A DNA stretch of 58,898 nucleotides. It comes from Caballeronia arvi (GTDB lineage Bacteria > Pseudomonadota > Gammaproteobacteria > Burkholderiales > Burkholderiaceae). The translations under genes and the position numbers were made by a program. Location of the stretch: NCBI RefSeq assembly GCF_001544695.2, contig NZ_FCOM02000051.1, positions 1-58,898 on the forward strand. The letters run 5' to 3'. The notes beneath the pieces were generated by a model, which saw only the letters and a program-made list of their open reading frames with translations, was not told where the DNA came from and ran no database searches. Below, in pieces: positions 58,851 to 58,898 of this stretch (positions are counted from its first letter, which is position 1; each line of letters opens with the position of its first letter).

Positions 58851-58898
58851 GAACGGATGTTTTGCTAGCTTTCTTTAGTTTTTGGGGTTGGGGCGGCG

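Noticed and set aside
1..58898. CRISPR arrays, tRNA or rRNA genes
   Set aside because: No regularly spaced direct repeats and no cloverleaf or rRNA-like stretch were recognised by reading; a covariance-model scan was not possible here.

Overview
This is a GC-rich chromosomal segment of a Burkholderiaceae-type betaproteobacterium, most like Caballeronia, Paraburkholderia or Burkholderia. The assignment rests on protein-level resemblance and gene complement (phenylacetate genes, NodT-type efflux lipoprotein, DUF3300/DUF2950 pair, SPINDLY-like transferase, many EamA transporters); no rRNA or other marker is present.

Layout. Positions 1-4320 hold the end of a phenylacetate catabolic operon on the plus strand (paaE tail, 3-oxoadipyl-CoA thiolase, paaH, paaK). 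Next is a complete tripartite RND efflux operon (4575-10462). From 10533 to 25904 comes a mosaic of housekeeping and accessory genes: a selenium-binding/methanethiol-oxidase-like protein coupled to a membrane protein, an Lrp regulator divergent from an EamA exporter, a toxin-antitoxin pair whose toxin is broken by one stop codon, rdgC, a GGDEF diguanylate cyclase, BrkB, an NCS1 permease, dgkA and a TehA-like channel.

Positions about 25905-32800 are an AT-richer accessory island carrying an orphan type VI secretion spike set: a VgrG of 1,190 codons with a C-terminal metalloprotease-like domain (HExxH plus Asp and a Met-turn), a frameshifted candidate immunity gene, a PAAR protein and a four-TM membrane protein. 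No T6SS structural genes are in the window, so the set would have to use an apparatus encoded elsewhere.

Positions 32876-42880 on the minus strand form one tightly packed unit that couples export with cyclic-nucleotide signalling: TpsA exoprotein, TpsB transporter, FecR-domain protein, SulP transporter with STAS and cyclic-nucleotide-binding domains, CHASE2 adenylate cyclase and a class II cyclic-nucleotide phosphodiesterase. The last four junctions overlap or nearly touch. Synthesis, hydrolysis and sensing of cAMP are therefore predicted in one operon with a surface exoprotein.

The right part (43056-58723) has a LysR regulator with a good T-N11-A site, small secreted repeat proteins, a cupin, another EamA exporter, small stress-type proteins (DUF883-like, DUF1488, FmdB zinc ribbon, DUF4142), a beta-carbonic anhydrase, a TPR-SPINDLY protein O-GlcNAc-transferase homologue, a second glycosyltransferase-like protein, a decayed stretch with an outer-membrane-protein remnant, and the DUF3300/DUF2950 pair. 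The window ends in repeated, inverted sequence blocks that look like the end of a mobile element.
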